From Lacisediminimonas profundi (GTDB lineage Bacteria > Pseudomonadota > Gammaproteobacteria > Burkholderiales > Burkholderiaceae_D): a DNA stretch of 64,000 nt. Positions 27,571 through 35,695 of this stretch are shown piece after piece. The notes under the pieces were generated by a model that had not been told where the DNA came from, ran no database searches, and saw nothing but the letters and a program-made list of their open reading frames with translations. Numbering within the stretch: the first letter of the stretch is position 1; the number at the start of each line of letters is the position of its first letter. The DNA lies in NCBI RefSeq assembly GCF_008831265.1, contig NZ_VTTH01000007.1, positions 62,001 to 126,000 of the forward strand, read 5' to 3'. A program made the translations under genes and the position numbers.

Positions 27571-28761
27571 TCAGTCCTGCCTGGTTTCGGCAAACAGCTC
27601 GCGGCCAATCAGCATGCGGCGAATTTCACTGGTGCCCGCGCCGATCTCGTACAACTTGGCATCGCGCCACAGCCGACCGGCAGGATAGTCATTGATGTAA
27701 CCGTTGCCGCCCAATGCCTGTATCGTCTCGCCGGCCATCCAGGTCGCCTTTTCTGCCGAGTACAGGATCGCCCCGGCGGCGTCCTTGCGCAGCGCGCGCA
27801 CCGCATCCGGCGTCTTTGCGCGGTCGCAGGCCTGGCCTACTGCATAGACATAGGCGCGGCAGGCCATCATGGTCGAGTACATGTCCGCCAGCTTCCCCTG
27901 CATCAGCTGGAACTCGCCGATCGGCTGGCCGAACTGCTTGCGCTCGTGGACGTAGGGCACGGTGACATCCATGCAGGACTGCATGATGCCCAACGGTCCG
28001 CCGGACAGGACGGTGCGCTCGAAATCGAGGCCGGACATCAGCACATTGACCCCGCGCCCGAGTCCGCCCAGCACATTTTCGGCCGGCACTTCGCAATCCT
28101 CGAATACCAGCTCGCCGGTGTGCGAACCGCGCATGCCAAGCTTGTCGAGTTTCTGCGCCACCGAAAACCCCTTTGATCCCTTCTCGACCAGGAAGGCGGT
28201 CAAGCCGCGCGCGCCGGCTTCGATATCGTTCCTGGCGTACACCACCAGCACGTCGGCGTCGGGGCCGTTGGTGATCCACATCTTGGTGCCGTTCAGGACC
28301 CAGCGGTCGCCTTTCCAGTCGGCGCGCAAGCGCATGTTGACCACATCCGAGCCGGCGTTCGGCTCCGACATCGCCAGCGCCCCAACGAACTCGCCGGACA
28401 CCAGCCTGGGCAGGTACTTGCGCTTCTGTTCTTCGGTGCCATTGCGGCGGATCTGGTTGACGCACAGGTTCGAATGGGCGCCATACGACAGCCCGACCGA
28501 GGCCGAGCCGCGCGAGATTTCTTCCATCGCGACAATGTGGGCCAGGTAGCCCATGGCGCTGCCGCCGTACTCTTCCTCGACCGTCACGCCCAGCAAGCCC
28601 AGGCTGCCCATCTTGCGCCACAGGTCCATCGGAAACTGGTCGCTGCGGTCGATCTCGGCGGCACGTGGCGCAATCTCGACCGCTGAAAACTGCTGCACGG
28701 TATCGCGCAGGGCGGCGATATCTTCACCGTGGTCGAAATTCAGGCCGGGCAACTGGAGCAT
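27571..28761 (-). CDS. liuA: Isovaleryl-CoA dehydrogenase
   Basis: 396-residue acyl-CoA dehydrogenase. The internal segment [15 protein letters not shown] carries the glutamate that serves as catalytic base in the isovaleryl type, and the C-terminal site is [12 protein letters not shown] instead of the YEGT form. [18 protein letters not shown] and [15 protein letters not shown] are the flavin segments. It oxidises isovaleryl-CoA to 3-methylcrotonyl-CoA, first committed step of the pathway. First gene of the minus-strand run, with LiuR-type operators about 200 bases upstream. Confidence 0.95.
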   Translation of the reverse strand: MLQLPGLNFDHGEDIAALRDTVQQFSAVEIAPRAAEIDRSDQFPMDLWRKMGSLGLLGVTVEEEYGGSAMGYLAHIVAMEEISRGSASVGLSYGAHSNLCVNQIRRNGTEEQKRKYLPRLVSGEFVGALAMSEPNAGSDVVNMRLRADWKGDRWVLNGTKMWITNGPDADVLVVYARNDIEAGARGLTAFLVEKGSKGFSVAQKLDKLGMRGSHTGELVFEDCEVPAENVLGGLGRGVNVLMSGLDFERTVLSGGPLGIMQSCMDVTVPYVHERKQFGQPIGEFQLMQGKLADMYSTMMACRAYVYAVGQACDRAKTPDAVRALRKDAAGAILYSAEKATWMAGETIQALGGNGYINDYPAGRLWRDAKLYEIGAGTSEIRRMLIGRELFAETRQD

Positions 28762-28962
28762 GAGAACCTCAAAAGCTAAGTTGGGACAGTGACAGTAACC
28801 GCGGCCAGCCGCGGAAGGGCATATGCGGAATTCTGTCTCCCGCTGCCGGCGAAGCCTTGTCCGGCGTCAAGCAGGGATGCGCAATAGCAGCGACTGCCGG
28901 GTGGGCCGGAAGCGGTGGAAACCGCAAAGCGGATGCGATGACGGCAGAAATCATACGATGAA

Positions 28963-28984
28963 TTGACGTTAACGTAAACGTAAG
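28963..28984. promoter_or_regulatory. LiuR-type operator region, overlapping sites
   Basis: Three ACGT tetramers at 28966, 28972 and 28978, exactly 6 bp apart, make two overlapping copies of the dyad TTNACGTNNACGTNAA (28963-28978 matches fully; 28969-28984 misses one base). This dyad resembles the LiuR motif described for proteobacterial leucine regulons (from memory). It lies between the ends of liuR and liuA, so it is placed to control the liuA-aceK-thiolase operon. The rest of 28762-28999 holds no gene. Confidence 0.8.
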
Positions 28985-28999
28985 GTATCCGGCCGCGCG

Positions 29000-29473
29000 C
29001 TAGGCGGCCTTGCGGCTACGCGCAGGCGGCTTGCCCGGTTCGCGTCTCGTCTCGCGTCTCGTCTCGCTTTTCGTTTCGCCTTTTTTCGGCGCCGTTGCCC
29101 TTTCGAGCAGCTTGCGGCAAGCCGCTTCGTGGGCGGCGAGCTCGGCCAGTGTCACCTCGATGTCCTCGCGCTGCTGCTCCAGCGCGTCGCGATGCTGCGC
29201 CAGCACCGTCAGGAAACGGTTCAACTGCGGCACCGAGTCCCTGGGCGATTCGTACATGTCGACCAAGCTCTTGATTTCCGACAGGCTAAGGCCGAGCCGC
29301 TTGCCGCGCAGGGTCAGCTTGAGCCGGGTGCGCTCGCGCGCCGAGTAGACGCGGGTACGCCCGCCCGTCCCTTCCCGCTTCGGACTGATCAGGCCCTGGT
29401 CTTCATAGAAGCGGATCGCGCGCGGCGTGATGTCGAATTCACGTGCCAGTTCGGTGATGGTGTAGGTCGGCAT
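29000..29473 (-). CDS. liuR: MerR-family regulator of leucine/isovalerate degradation
   Basis: 157 residues from the ATG at 29473 (MPTYTITELAREF); a TTG eight codons earlier is an alternative. Winged helix with ITELAREFDITPRAIRFYEDQGL and SPKREGTGGRTRVYS, then the coiled-coil dimer region to about residue 125. It lacks the metal cysteines of MerR/CueR; instead it ends in a basic Lys/Arg/Glu repeat tail (SETRRETRRE) encoded by a 12-bp tandem duplication. LiuR proteins repress liu genes and sense pathway acyl-CoAs or acids. Flanked by two matching operator regions. Confidence 0.9.
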   Translation of the reverse strand: MPTYTITELAREFDITPRAIRFYEDQGLISPKREGTGGRTRVYSARERTRLKLTLRGKRLGLSLSEIKSLVDMYESPRDSVPQLNRFLTVLAQHRDALEQQREDIEVTLAELAAHEAACRKLLERATAPKKGETKSETRRETRREPGKPPARSRKAA

Positions 29474-29530
29474 GTCGGACGGAAGGATTCGAGGCAAAAC
29501 GCGGGTAGTGATAGTGATTTAAAATGGCAG

Positions 29531-29546
29531 TTAACGTAAACGTCAA
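29531..29546. promoter_or_regulatory. LiuR-type operator between liuR and the metallo-hydrolase
   Basis: TTAACGTAAACGTCAA matches the dyad TTNACGTNNACGTNAA with no mismatch. It lies 57 bases upstream of the liuR start (minus strand) and 70 bases upstream of the metallo-hydrolase start (plus strand), so it can serve autoregulation of liuR and co-regulation of the hydrolase. Confidence 0.82.
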
Positions 29547-29616
29547 TCCATTGTAGGCGCGTGGCCGGCAAATGTGAATCAGCGCGCCGGCCGCAAATTT
29601 GTTTTTGAGAGAATCA

Positions 29617-30684
29617 ATGAATCTGCTTGAAGCCCAACTCGACTATCCTTTCGGCGACGCATTGCCGGAACCCGGTGCTGTGCAACAGGTGCTGCCCGGC
29701 CTGTACTGGCTGCGCATGGCGCTGCCGTTCGCGCTGAACCATATCAACCTGTGGCTGCTCGACGACGAGCTGGAAACGGAACAGGGCGTGGTACGGGGAT
29801 GGACAATCATCGATTGCGGTATTGCAAGCGAGCCGACCCGAACGTCATGGGAGTCGGTGTTCAGTACCGCGCTGCAGGGACGGCCGGTGCTGCGCGTCAT
29901 TGCGACGCATTACCATCCCGATCACATGGGCCTGGCGCACTGGCTGTGCGAGCGCTGGAACGTGACGCTCTGGGTCACGGCTGGCGAATATGCCGTGGCA
30001 CGCATGATGTCGGCCGGGCTGCCCGGCTACAACGGGGCGGCAATGGTGGAGCATTTCCGCCGGCATGGACTGCCTGACGAAGCGACCGGCCAGGTGGGCG
30101 AACGCAGGAACCACTACGTGTCGCTGGTGCCCTCGGTGCCGTCGACCTACCGCCGGATGCAGGACGGTCAGTCGATCCGGATCGGAAACGCCGACTGGCG
30201 GATCATCACCGGCTTCGGCCATTCGCCGGAACATGCAGCGCTCTACAGCGAGCAGCTGAACCTGATGATTTCAGGCGACATGGTGCTGCCGCGCATATCG
30301 ACCAATGTCTCGGTGCAATGCTACGAGCCGGAATCCAATCCAGTCCAGCAATACATGGATTCACTCGGCAAATTTGCTTCGCTGCCGGATGACACGCTGG
30401 TGCTGCCCTCGCATGGCAAGCCATTTCGCGGCCTTCATACGCGCATACAGCAGCTGCGAGACCATCATGCAGAACGGCTGGCTGAAGTGCTGGTTGCGTG
30501 CCGCGAGAAGCCGATGTCGGCCTGCGACATCGTTCCCATCATGTTCCCGCGCGCGCTGGATGCGCACCAACTCTCGTTCGCACTGGGCGAAGCGCTGGCG
30601 CACCTGCACCAGCTGTGGTTCGAGGGCTACCTGGTACGCAGGCTGGACGAAAACGGCGTCTACCGGTTCGCTGCCAGGGAATAA
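29617..30684 (+). CDS. MBL-fold metallo-hydrolase, predicted liu-regulon member
   Basis: 355 residues from the ATG at 29617 (MNLLEAQLDYPF) after GAGAGAATCA. Zinc motif THYHPDHMG is at 97-105, then FGHSPEHAALYS and LPSHGKPFRG for the later ligands. A C-terminal helical/winged part (AHLHQLWFEGYLVRRLDENGVYRF) follows, as in lactamase_B proteins with a C-terminal DNA-binding-like domain. The substrate is unknown; regulation by the shared LiuR-type site suggests a thioester, lactone or acyl intermediate of leucine breakdown. It stands alone on the plus strand. Confidence 0.88.
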   Translation: MNLLEAQLDYPFGDALPEPGAVQQVLPGLYWLRMALPFALNHINLWLLDDELETEQGVVRGWTIIDCGIASEPTRTSWESVFSTALQGRPVLRVIATHYHPDHMGLAHWLCERWNVTLWVTAGEYAVARMMSAGLPGYNGAAMVEHFRRHGLPDEATGQVGERRNHYVSLVPSVPSTYRRMQDGQSIRIGNADWRIITGFGHSPEHAALYSEQLNLMISGDMVLPRISTNVSVQCYEPESNPVQQYMDSLGKFASLPDDTLVLPSHGKPFRGLHTRIQQLRDHHAERLAEVLVACREKPMSACDIVPIMFPRALDAHQLSFALGEALAHLHQLWFEGYLVRRLDENGVYRFAARE

Positions 30685-30751
30685 GGTAGAGAGCAAGGTC
30701 GGAACAGTGAAGGTCGGCACCGCGCAAATCCGGATGCCGCATCGGCTCCGG

Positions 30752-31573
30752 TCAAAGGGCGGAGCCGTCCTTCGCCATATCCCCCAGGTAGCGCAAGCCC
30801 CGGATGGCGCGGCTGCCGTACCACGAAATCATCTCGCCATCGATCACGCTGACCGGAACCCCAAGTTGACGCTCGAGCAGGTCGGCATGCTGCCCGGTGA
30901 ACCGGTACGGTTCGCTCGATAGCAGGACTTCATCAATGCCGCCGGCCAGCGCCGCACTCCAGTCAAAACGCGGGTAGCGCGCGCTGCCTGTCGCGGGCGC
31001 CGGAACCTCCACCTGCTGCCAACCCACCAGCGACAGCATCTGGCCAATGTAGGTGGCGGGGGCGACCGTCATCCACGGGTCCTGCCAGATGCAGTACAAC
31101 ACTTTCCGCGGCCGCCAGGCCTGCGCCGTCAACAACGCGTGCTCCTGCTCGAAAACTCGAGCCAGCATTTCGGCGGCCTCGCCGGCATTGAAGATGCCAC
31201 CCAGCAGTCGGTACAGGCCCAGATTGTCACGCGGCGCATCGGGATGGGTGACGATCACGTTGGGGATGAAGCTGGCAAGCTGGTCAACGACCGGCTTGTC
31301 GTTTTCGTCGATGTTGACCACCACATGCGTGGGGGCCAGTTCGCGCAGCTTGCCGATGTTCACATCCTTGGTGCCGCCGACCTTGGCGACAGCGGCAAGC
31401 CCGGGAGCCGGATGAATGCAAAATCCGGTTCGTGCAACCAGCAGGTGCCCGAGCCCGAGATCGAACAGCAATTCGGTCAGCGACGGCACCAGGGATGCGA
31501 TGCGAACGGTGTCCCGGGAGGAGACCGGGCGATGGATGCGACCGAGCGCATCGATGAACGGGCCGGATGTCAT
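30752..31573 (-). CDS. BtuF-like cobalamin/metal-binding protein without signal peptide
   Basis: 273 residues of the helical-backbone metal receptor superfamily (BtuF/FhuD fold). RIASLVPSLTELLFDLGLGHLLVARTGFC is the N-terminal lobe, KVGGTKDVNIGKLRELAPTHVV the next typical block, and IWQDPWMTVAPATYIGQML the later one. The N-terminus (MTSGPFIDALGRIH) is not hydrophobic and no better start is visible, so it appears cytoplasmic. No btuCD or other transporter genes are near. The ligand is not shown; cobalamin is only the commonest annotation for relatives. Confidence 0.78.
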   Translation of the reverse strand: MTSGPFIDALGRIHRPVSSRDTVRIASLVPSLTELLFDLGLGHLLVARTGFCIHPAPGLAAVAKVGGTKDVNIGKLRELAPTHVVVNIDENDKPVVDQLASFIPNVIVTHPDAPRDNLGLYRLLGGIFNAGEAAEMLARVFEQEHALLTAQAWRPRKVLYCIWQDPWMTVAPATYIGQMLSLVGWQQVEVPAPATGSARYPRFDWSAALAGGIDEVLLSSEPYRFTGQHADLLERQLGVPVSVIDGEMISWYGSRAIRGLRYLGDMAKDGSAL

Positions 31574-31694
31574 GTAGAGGCAATCTGGTCGGAAGGAAGC
31601 ACCGATACTAAGGGATCTGCGGCAGGCATGCAGCGCGCTGGAATGATGCAGTCCGCGCGCGCTCGGAAATCAGTCCACCCGGGATGTACACGGC

Positions 31695-31725
31695 AAAAAA
31701 AAGCGCGCCCAAAGACGCGCTTTTT
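31695..31725 (-). terminator. Rho-independent terminator after dsbA
   Basis: GCGCG (31703-31707) pairs with CGCGC (31716-31720), extended by flanking A8 and T5 runs. Read on the minus strand the hairpin is followed by eight T, a good intrinsic terminator for the argS-SPOR-dsbA operon. The symmetrical T/A flanks mean it could also work on the plus strand. Confidence 0.88.
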
Positions 31726-31748
31726 CATTGAGCCCGGCAGGCCGGCTC

Positions 31749-32432
31749 TTACTTCTTGCCGTTCCCGCCCATCTCTTTTTCGGCCCTCGCCACCAGGTGG
31801 CTCATCACCTGCAGCGAGGCTGTGTGCAGCGCCGTTTCCGGTTGGTTGCCCATTGCCGCACCGACGATGGAAGGCGAAGTGATGTACCTGCCGCCGATCG
31901 CAATCATGGGCACGCCGTCGACCTTGTAGTCAGCCTGCAGCTGGGTCGCGCGCTTGGCCTTGGTCTGCACCCCGAACGAGTTGTAGACGTCGAGGAATTT
32001 CTTCTTGTCGATGCCGTTCTTGACGATGAAATCAGTGATCAAGGCGTCGGTGTTGAGCGCCTGGCGTTCGGCGTGGATGGCGGAGAACACCTTGCCATGC
32101 AAACGCTCGACTTCACCCAGCGCTTCCAGCGTGTAGTACAGCTTTTGCTGGGGAACGAAGGAATCGCGGAATGCCACCGGCACGCGCTTGAAGACGATGC
32201 GCTCGCCCTGCTTCTTGACCCAGTCATGAAGGCTTGGCTCCAGCGCATAGCAATGCGGGCACGCATACCAGAAGAACTCGGTGACCTCGACCTTTTTGCC
32301 GGAATCGGTCGACTGCGCCTTTTCCAGCGTGCGGTAGTCAACGCCGTTCTGGGGATTGGCCGGCGTGGCGCCGGCGGAAAGGGCCAGCAGGCCCAGGCTG
32401 AATGCGGCGAAGAAGTGCTTGATCAGGCGCAT
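31749..32432 (-). CDS. dsbA: Periplasmic thiol:disulfide oxidoreductase DsbA
   Basis: 227 residues. Signal peptide MRLIKHFFAAFSLGLLALSAGA, then the thioredoxin-fold active site FFWYACPHCYALEPSL with the CPHC motif typical of DsbA. Helical insert in the middle and the cis-Pro loop in VDGVPMIAIGGRY near the C-terminus. It oxidises cysteines of exported proteins. Downstream of argS and the SPOR gene, a grouping seen in other betaproteobacteria (family knowledge); ends at a clear terminator. Confidence 0.94.
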   Translation of the reverse strand: MRLIKHFFAAFSLGLLALSAGATPANPQNGVDYRTLEKAQSTDSGKKVEVTEFFWYACPHCYALEPSLHDWVKKQGERIVFKRVPVAFRDSFVPQQKLYYTLEALGEVERLHGKVFSAIHAERQALNTDALITDFIVKNGIDKKKFLDVYNSFGVQTKAKRATQLQADYKVDGVPMIAIGGRYITSPSIVGAAMGNQPETALHTASLQVMSHLVARAEKEMGGNGKK

Positions 32433-32495
32433 GGGGGATATTCCTTCCGTTGAGTCCGTCTGTTTCGGTTGTTCAGGTTATTACGGCTATTTGGC

Positions 32496-33170
32496 CTATT
32501 TCGGCACCCGCACCACTGCAACGTCGACGCCGTTGTCGGTCAGTTTGCCGCGCACGCGATTCATTGCCTCGAGTTGCGCGAACGGGCCGATACGAACGCG
32601 GTACAGGGTGCCGTTGTCGCTCTTGCGCTCGGCGATACTCGCGCCGACCCCCATCAAGGCCAGCCTGGCCTTGGTGTTTTCAGCGTCGGCCTTTTCGAGG
32701 AACGCGCCCGCTTGCAAATAATAGGTGAATTTTTCATCGGCAGCAGAAGACGGCTCGGCCTTGGCCACGCGGGACTCAGCGGCCGTGGACTTGTCGACCA
32801 CCGGTGCCTTGTTGTCGGCGCGGCTCTCCGGCTTTGCAGCGGGCTCCTTGGCTGCTTGGCGCGCAGCATCCTTCGCATCAAGCGCCGGCTCGCCGGGCTT
32901 GGCCTCCTCCTCGGGCTTGGCAAATTGCTTTGCCGCCTCGCGCGCCGGCTCCTTGTTACCCTGCAGCGACTTGTTCGGGTCGACGATCTGTCCGGTCGAG
33001 GCAGACGCCGCATCCGGCGCCTTCTCCGGCCGTCCTACCTTGTTGGTGAACGGCAGCGGCGTATTCTTGATCATGACTGCCACGACGACGGCGACCGACA
33101 AGCCAATGACCAGGCCGAGTATCAGTCCGAGCAGTGTGCCGCCTGCCTGCCGGTTTCCTTGTTTGATCAT
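32496..33170 (-). CDS. SPOR-domain single-pass membrane protein (FtsN-like)
   Basis: 224 residues from the ATG at 33170 (MIKQGNRQAGG). Short cytoplasmic N-terminus, one membrane helix (about 12-35, GTLLGLILGLVIGLSVAVVV), a Lys/Glu/Ala/Pro-rich periplasmic linker, and a C-terminal SPOR domain from about 150 (FTYYLQAGAFLEKADAENTKARL and LYRVRIGPFAQLEAM). SPOR domains bind denuded peptidoglycan at division sites. Function as a divisome protein is inferred from architecture. Confidence 0.88.
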   Translation of the reverse strand: MIKQGNRQAGGTLLGLILGLVIGLSVAVVVAVMIKNTPLPFTNKVGRPEKAPDAASASTGQIVDPNKSLQGNKEPAREAAKQFAKPEEEAKPGEPALDAKDAARQAAKEPAAKPESRADNKAPVVDKSTAAESRVAKAEPSSAADEKFTYYLQAGAFLEKADAENTKARLALMGVGASIAERKSDNGTLYRVRIGPFAQLEAMNRVRGKLTDNGVDVAVVRVPK

Positions 33171-33192
33171 GCTGGTGTCGCTTTCTGATTTA

Positions 33193-34923
33193 TCACATGC
33201 GCGCTGGCGTCGATACGCCAAGCAGGCCCAGTCCATTACGGATCACCTGCCGCACTGCGATGAGCAGCGCAAGCCGGGCCATTTTGGTCGCTTCATCGTC
33301 GACCAGCACCCGCTCCGCATTGTAGTAGCTGTGCAGTTCGCCGGACAGTTCCCTCAGGTAGAAAGCCAGCTGGTGCGGACCGAGCTCTTCGAGCGCCTTC
33401 TGCAGCATTTCCGGATATGACGCCAGCTTGCCGAGCAAGATCGATTCGCGCGGCGAGACCAGCGGCGAAAGGTCGACTCCGGCCAGGCTGGCCTCGTCCC
33501 CGCCCCATTGCGCCAGCACCGAACAGATGCGGGCGTGCGCATACTGCACGTAGTACACCGGATTTTCGTCCGATTGCGCCACCGCCAGGTCGACATCGAA
33601 CACGAATTCGGTGTCGGCCTTGCGCGAAATAAGGAAAAAGCGCACTGCGTCGCGTCCGCGGGTCAGGTCGCGCGGCTGGTTCTCGTCGGCGGATCCGGTG
33701 GACCACTCGATCAGGTCGCGTAGCGTGACGTAGGAGCCGGCGCGCTTGGAAATCTTGACCTCTTCGCCATTGCGCATCACGGTCACCATCTTGTGCAGCA
33801 CATAGTCCGGATAGCCTTGCGGTATCCCGACCCCGGCCGCCTGCAGGCCGGCGCGTACCCGGGCAATGGTGCCGTGGTGGTCGCTGCCCTGGATGTTGAT
33901 CGCCTTGGCAAAGCCGCGCTGCCACTTGGTGATGTGGTAAGCCACGTCCGGCACGAAGTAGGTGTAGGAGCCGTCGGACTTCTTCATCACGCGGTCCTTG
34001 TCGTCACCGTACTCGGTGGTGCGAAGCCAGAGCGCGTTGTCGAGTTCGTAAGTCTTGCCCGCCGCGCTCAGGGCGGCGACCGCCGCCTCGACCTTGCCAT
34101 CGTGGTATAGCGATGATTCGAGATAATAGTTGTCGAACTTTACGCCAAAGGCCTGCAGGTCGAGATCCTGCTCGCGGCGCAGGTAGGCGACGGCAAACAG
34201 GCGTATCGATTCCATGTCGTTGGCGTCGCCACTGGCGGTTACCGGCCCGCCGTCGCTGGCAGTCACGGTCTTCTTCGCCAGGAAATCGGCAGCGATGTCG
34301 GCGATGTAATCGCCGTTGTAGGCCGACTCCGGCCAGTGCTGGTCGCCTGGTTTGAGGCCGCGTGCTCGCGCATGCACGGAGAACGCCAGGGTGCCGATCT
34401 GGTTGCCGGCGTCGTTGTAGTAGAACTCGCGGGTGACGTCGTAGCCCTGCGATTCCAGCAGGGCTGACATGGCGTCGCCCAGCGCGCCCTGGCGGCCGTG
34501 GCCGACGTGCAGCGGTCCGGTCGGATTGGCGGAGACGAATTCGACGATCACCTTCTGCCCGCTGCCAATCTGGCTGCGGCCGAATTGCGCACCCTGCTCG
34601 CGCACCGCATGCACGACTGCCTGCCGGGCTGCGGCAGCGACCCGCAAATTGATGAAGCCGGGGCCGGCGATCTCGACCGTCTCGATCAATCCGGCGCGCC
34701 TGGGATCGGCCAGCACCGCCGCCACCAGCAACTGGGCCAGCTCGCGCGGGTTGCGCTTGAGCGGCTTGGCCATCTGCATGGCGATGTTGCAGGCAAGGTC
34801 GCCATGCGAAGGATCGCGCGGGCGGTCCAGCGTCACGACCGGCGCCGGTGCGGCGCCCTCGACCAGCGGCGCGAGCGCTGTCAGGAAAATATCGGCTATC
34901 AGTTGTTTCTGTTGGGCGAGCAT
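33193..34923 (-). CDS. argS: Arginyl-tRNA synthetase
   Basis: 576 residues, class I synthetase. N-terminal Add1 domain to about 110, HIGH-type motif [24 protein letters not shown] equivalent EVKISKRAG (the usual degenerate form in ArgS), and the DALR anticodon domain at the end (HAHGRICSVL-like [10 protein letters not shown]). Charges tRNA-Arg. First gene of the argS-SPOR-dsbA unit; 22 bases separate it from the SPOR gene. Confidence 0.97.
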   Translation of the reverse strand: MLAQQKQLIADIFLTALAPLVEGAAPAPVVTLDRPRDPSHGDLACNIAMQMAKPLKRNPRELAQLLVAAVLADPRRAGLIETVEIAGPGFINLRVAAAARQAVVHAVREQGAQFGRSQIGSGQKVIVEFVSANPTGPLHVGHGRQGALGDAMSALLESQGYDVTREFYYNDAGNQIGTLAFSVHARARGLKPGDQHWPESAYNGDYIADIAADFLAKKTVTASDGGPVTASGDANDMESIRLFAVAYLRREQDLDLQAFGVKFDNYYLESSLYHDGKVEAAVAALSAAGKTYELDNALWLRTTEYGDDKDRVMKKSDGSYTYFVPDVAYHITKWQRGFAKAINIQGSDHHGTIARVRAGLQAAGVGIPQGYPDYVLHKMVTVMRNGEEVKISKRAGSYVTLRDLIEWSTGSADENQPRDLTRGRDAVRFFLISRKADTEFVFDVDLAVAQSDENPVYYVQYAHARICSVLAQWGGDEASLAGVDLSPLVSPRESILLGKLASYPEMLQKALEELGPHQLAFYLRELSGELHSYYNAERVLVDDEATKMARLALLIAVRQVIRNGLGLLGVSTPARM

Positions 34924-35051
34924 GGGGTGGCGACGGCGCGAGGCGCGTGCTGAAGGAGTTGCTGAAAGTAGCGATTATACCGGCGGCGGCGGCGCCAACC
35001 CGGCCGACGCTGCAAACGCAGCATGCCCGCCTGGCGACAACAGGTCAATTC

Positions 35052-35456
35052 TCAGCGGTCCGCTTCCGGCAGCGGATTCGACTGCAGGAAACGCCCGGCA
35101 AGGAAGGTGTCCGGATCCCAGAGCTCATCCTCCAGCAGCCCCGCCCCGGTGTAGAGGTAAGTACTTGCCATCACTGTTTCCCGCGTATTTTCTATCGCGA
35201 CTACCACTTGTACACGGCGATAATCATCGCCTTCAAAACGGTCAAGCCGGGCTACATCCGCCGTGGAAACGTCGGAATAGAGCACGCCGCGCACCGAATC
35301 CCCTCTGCTGGCGACCATGCCCGGATATTCCTGCCCGTGCAGGGCGTGGCGCGCAAACCCGGCAAGGCTTGCCACCTGCGCCGCATGACGACCCTGAACT
35401 ACGTGAGCCCAGACCTCGGGGAACATCAGGGACCCATAGGTGAAAATGTGAGTCAT
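35052..35456 (-). CDS. Gamma-glutamylcyclotransferase-like protein
   Basis: 134 residues from the ATG at 35456 (MTHIFTYGSLMFPEVW). YGSLM is the GGCT/AIG2 fold signature, GVLYSDVSTADVARLDRFEGDDYRR contains the family's catalytic-Glu-like region, and VMASTYLYTG ends the barrel. Enzymes of this fold release 5-oxoproline from gamma-glutamyl amines or peptides. Stands alone between argS and the AMP ligase; the exact substrate is not known. Confidence 0.85.
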   Translation of the reverse strand: MTHIFTYGSLMFPEVWAHVVQGRHAAQVASLAGFARHALHGQEYPGMVASRGDSVRGVLYSDVSTADVARLDRFEGDDYRRVQVVVAIENTRETVMASTYLYTGAGLLEDELWDPDTFLAGRFLQSNPLPEADR

Positions 35457-35637
35457 GTTTGCCTGCCTGACAAGAATCGATCCGCAACAGGCGTGATCCC
35501 CGCAATCATAGTCCGGAACCATGCTCGCGCGATCGCATCAGATGGGCGGACACCTTTGTTTGCCGGATGTAATACGTCCGTGCCCCCTTGCGCCCTTGTT
35601 TAGAATAGACGCTTTCCACCTGTCGCCGCCGTGGCCC

Positions 35638-35664
35638 GATCGTCGGGATCGTCGGGGTCGTCAG
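35638..35664. repeat. Three tandem 9-bp repeats before the AMP ligase
   Basis: GATCGTCGG, GATCGTCGG, GGTCGTCAG lie 32 bases upstream of the ligase ATG. The rest of the gap 35457-35695 shows a TAGAAT hexamer at 35601-35606 that could be a -10 element; no convincing -35 was seen. Confidence 0.65.
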
Positions 35665-35695
35665 GACTATCGTTGCGGCCCTTGACCAGAAATCC

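Noticed and set aside
28769-28954. 61-codon minus-strand frame upstream of liuA
   Set aside because: No ribosome site, no protein-like pattern, and it lies in the promoter/leader region between liuR and liuA.
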